Part shown: positions 61,363 to 64,000 of the stretch, one piece after another
Numbering within the stretch: the stretch's first letter is position 1
Layout of the letters: the number at the start of each line of letters is the position of its first letter
NCBI GenBank assembly: GCA_037833965.1
Contig: AP031351.1
Coordinates: 4,786,501-4,850,500, forward strand
DNA: 64,000 nt
Source: Marchantia polymorpha subsp. ruderalis
Taxonomy: Eukaryota > Streptophyta > Marchantiopsida > Marchantiales > Marchantiaceae
Direction of reading: 5' to 3'
Notes under the pieces: model-generated
What the model was told of the DNA's origin: nothing
Databases searched by the model: none
Seen by the model: the letters and a program-made list of their open reading frames with translations, nothing else
Position numbers and translations under genes: made by a program

Positions 61363-61934
61363 CTTCAACTTGAATCATGTATGGATCACAGTTGTTAGGA
61401 CACTTCTGATGCTGCCTAAATTCAAAGGGCTCCATTCCAACGTTGTTGCTATCTAAGTCATCGTCCATCATCTCTAGCTCATGGAACGATGCTCTTCCTC
61501 CTGTGAAGTTCGTCAAAGCAGTCGGTTGGCAGTTAGTAAGTCGGACAATGGAATCTTGTTACGGACATTGTTTGTACATTTATATATTTGGAGACAACTT
61601 CTGTAAGGTCAGTTGCCAAGAACCCCGAGGTTCAGTTGTGAAGTCCAGGTCCATTAAACACGGGCGGCCAAGTGTATTCACTTGGGTGAACACTTTGTCC
61701 CTCAGTGAGTCAATCACATGTATTCGCCCGAGATATGTCACATGAGTGAAAATTAAGTTGTATTCATGGGGCAGAGCTTTGCTGCAAAATATGCGCACGC
61801 GTGATGATGATGATGCGAAGAATGTGATTCCTTCCCCGTCCATTCCGAGGGCTAGACAGTACCAACAAATCCCCACCGATATAGCCAAGCGTTTACAGGG
61901 AAACTTTTAGTCGCTTAGACATGGGTCAGAGAGT
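61363..61934. other. Spacer between convergent genes
   Basis: Contains the 3' UTRs of the UFD1-type gene and of the minus-strand hypothetical gene. No structured feature identified. Confidence 0.5.
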
Positions 61935-63197
61935 TCATGCTGCCAGAGGAACTTGTGGTTGACTATTTGCTGGAGATTGACTCTTACGTGATGTGTGGTG
62001 CTTTGTTGGGAACCTTTTAACATACCCCCCTACCAGACACCAGCTTTTTGGTCGTGGAGGATTCATTGCTTCATTGTTTCTCGCAACCACTTGCTTCCTC
62101 GGTCTGCTGGAAGATACTTCTCTCTCAATAATCCTATGCTTGGAGTCTGCTGGAGGTCCATATTCTTTGGACGATACTGATCTGCAGTTGACTTCGCTAA
62201 GGCTTCTTGAGTGCTCTTTTTCTTCCCTTCTTCGAGTAGATATGCATTGCCTACTCCTACTCGCTTGATTGGCCGCATGATTTTTTCTTAATAAACTTTC
62301 GTGGTCCGAATCGGAGCCGGTACAGTGTCTTGTTGAAACCTCATTGTCCTCAGCAGGAGTCCCGAGTGAGCTCTGCTGAGAGCTGCTCTCAATGGAGGTT
62401 TCAGTTGTCACTTTCGTTTCTGGAGACTCAGATGTATTTGCCTGGAAGTCAGGTGATTCGACCATGCTATCCTCTTCGAATGATTTACCTTCGGATGTAG
62501 AACTTGTCACCTGCTCCAGCCCGGAGAATTGAGTTTGCTGCGACTGAGTCTCCACTTCGACCGACTTATCCTCACAAGTATCTATGCTCGGTGACTGTAA
62601 GGAGCTGGAGCTTTCAAGTTCTGTACCAAGTTCTGCTTCTGTACCATTCAATTCGTTCGTAGGCGTGGTAGACCCCAAGTAGGTCTGCGGGTGGCCCACT
62701 TGACCCCAAAACCATCTCCTTAAATCGTCAATGTTGACGACTTCTCTCATTGGCAGTTTGGAATTGTGGCTGAATGAAGACAACTTTGATGTTCCTATTT
62801 CATCTCCGCTGTGCATGGTTGTCAATTTCGGGTAACTGACATCTTCGTTCAGTTTTCTTGCGAATAAACTGGACAAACTCTTTTTTGGACTGGAGCAAGG
62901 GAATCCAACTTGCCAAGCAGGTGTGATCTCCTCTGTAGCCATTTCCTTGATCCCCATTAACAAAGATTTCAACACACTGGAGGTCAGCCGATAATAGTCT
63001 TTACACACGCTGTTATTCTTCAAGAGGCCGAGGTTTAACCCTAACCGTGGAGGTGGAGAAAAGAGCTCTTCGAGACCTTCATCACTAGAGACTCTGACGT
63101 AATCACCTTCTGTTGTCAACACGAATGGGCGCGACGGCTTGAATGATTTGCGGTCTTGCCTAACTCCATCGCCATCCTGCAAAGGAGCATCCTGCAT
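61935..63197 (-). CDS. Ser-rich hypothetical protein
   Basis: A continuous 420-residue frame starts MQDAPLQDGDGVRQDRKSFK and ends in a basic tail (YVKRFPTKHHTSRKSQSP). The first half has a more ordered look (PPPRLGLNLGLLKNNSVCKD, VNIDDLRRWFWGQVGHPQTY). The second half is low-complexity Ser/Glu/Thr-rich with basic clusters, probably disordered. I recognise no domain. No signal peptide or membrane segment. It is convergent with the UFD1-type gene. Further upstream exons are possible because a CAG precedes GATGCTCC near the start. Confidence 0.6.
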   Translation of the reverse strand: MQDAPLQDGDGVRQDRKSFKPSRPFVLTTEGDYVRVSSDEGLEELFSPPPRLGLNLGLLKNNSVCKDYYRLTSSVLKSLLMGIKEMATEEITPAWQVGFPCSSPKKSLSSLFARKLNEDVSYPKLTTMHSGDEIGTSKLSSFSHNSKLPMREVVNIDDLRRWFWGQVGHPQTYLGSTTPTNELNGTEAELGTELESSSSLQSPSIDTCEDKSVEVETQSQQTQFSGLEQVTSSTSEGKSFEEDSMVESPDFQANTSESPETKVTTETSIESSSQQSSLGTPAEDNEVSTRHCTGSDSDHESLLRKNHAANQASRSRQCISTRRREEKEHSRSLSEVNCRSVSSKEYGPPADSKHRIIEREVSSSRPRKQVVARNNEAMNPPRPKSWCLVGGYVKRFPTKHHTSRKSQSPANSQPQVPLAA

Positions 63198-64000
63198 TCA
63201 CTTCAAACCCGAGGCTTTACTGTGCGACATAAAGTAATGCTCCTTCACTCTGTACCACCTCACCAGAGGCTTTCACAGAGACTGTCAACCGTTGGGAGAT
63301 GAAAGTACACTGGTCGAAGCCAATTTGAGCAGTTTCATGGAAAATCCTCGAATACATTTCATCAATTGGGCCGAGGGTAACTAGTAGGCTATGTCCCGGA
63401 GACAGACTTGATTATTCAAGGATACGACATCAATCATCTCTGAAATGTGAGTTGTTTATTCATTCAAGTTACGTCGTCTCCTCCAGAAAGATAAGATCAG
63501 AAGTTTCACTAATACCGAACACGAATTTGGCAGCAACGTTCACAACAAATATGTTCAGGCACTTTCTGGTGAATTAGATGGCACATACTCGTCGAATTTC
63601 GCGAGTCCCGGTTGTTCAGACGAGTTTCAGAAAGAGTTCGTTTGATTCATTCTAATTTCTTAGAGTTCGGAGCTTGGACAAGTCTTGGGGAACAGCAAAC
63701 GAGCCGTTCGGATAAGCCCTTTTCTCGAGACGGGTCGCTCATCCGTACAATGTTCTATTTGATAGCGCGATTGTAAAAACAAATTAGAAACAGTAACTAC
63801 AAACAAGGATGCCTCCTACACTGGCTGTCAGTTGATTCCCATTCTCTAAAGTTCCCGACTTGAACTATGTAGCACAACACCTCCAAACAGTCTCACAAGA
63901 CGTCGCTGATAGTATGATGGCTGGGAATCAAACCTGAGAGTAATCATCCATGGTGCAATTCCAATCACTTCCCGCCGAGAATAGATGTTCGTCAAGAGGC
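63198..64000. other. Upstream region of the Ser-rich hypothetical gene
   Basis: Average composition. Would contain the promoter, 5' UTR or an upstream exon of the minus-strand gene. No other coding frame seen. Confidence 0.4.

Overview
This is nuclear DNA from a land plant. Intron-bearing genes have plant GT-AG introns, plant-type 8-cysteine lipid-transfer proteins and a chloroplast-targeted alpha/beta-hydrolase, and they sit among Copia and chromovirus Gypsy retrotransposons. Large AT-rich, gene-empty blocks between GC-richer gene islands suggest a bryophyte, perhaps a moss. That placement is inferred from general character, not from a diagnostic sequence. I saw no tRNA, rRNA, CRISPR or prokaryotic-type operon.

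Layout. 1-3990: no convincing gene; a 142-bp tandem duplication and a small hairpin. 3998-8952 (-): a large, acidic, Ser-rich uncharacterised gene with one 3.6-kb exon. 10702-15825 (-): a degenerate Copia element with about 5% LTR divergence. 15831-24250: AT-rich and gene-empty. 24250-27050: a GC-richer island with a possible SWIM-like zinc-finger fragment. 27050-32500: AT-rich. 33116-35212: two convergent secreted lipid-transfer-protein genes, the second with an unusual His-rich repeat tail. 36331-36860: a diverged 60-bp minisatellite. 37423-43486 (+): a recent chromovirus Gypsy insertion with 420-bp LTRs differing at about three positions and a perfect 5-bp target duplication. 43606-44640 (-): a decayed pogo/Tigger-like transposase. 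45959-47090: a non-autonomous hAT-like element with an 8-bp target duplication. 48928-50450 (+): the chloroplast alpha/beta-hydrolase-fold gene. 51592-53345 (-): a 5'-truncated LINE. 55310-55510: a hAT-type MITE with an 8-bp target duplication. 58073-61362 (+): a UFD1-domain/zinc-finger gene of the PRLI-interacting factor K type. 61935-63197 (-): a Ser-rich hypothetical gene.

The host genes do not form a pathway. Plausible roles are ubiquitin-linked protein handling (UFD1 family), plastid function (hydrolase fold) and extracellular lipid binding (two LTPs). Much of the rest is transposon material of different ages, which gives a small insertion history: old pogo and LINE relics, a middle-aged Copia and a young Gypsy. 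The most notable observations are the LTP with a His-rich repeat tail, four identical GCCACGTCA boxes in each Gypsy LTR, the young Gypsy with many coding breaks, the missing nucleophile Ser in the hydrolase fold, and two DNA transposons defined precisely by terminal inverted repeats and 8-bp duplications.
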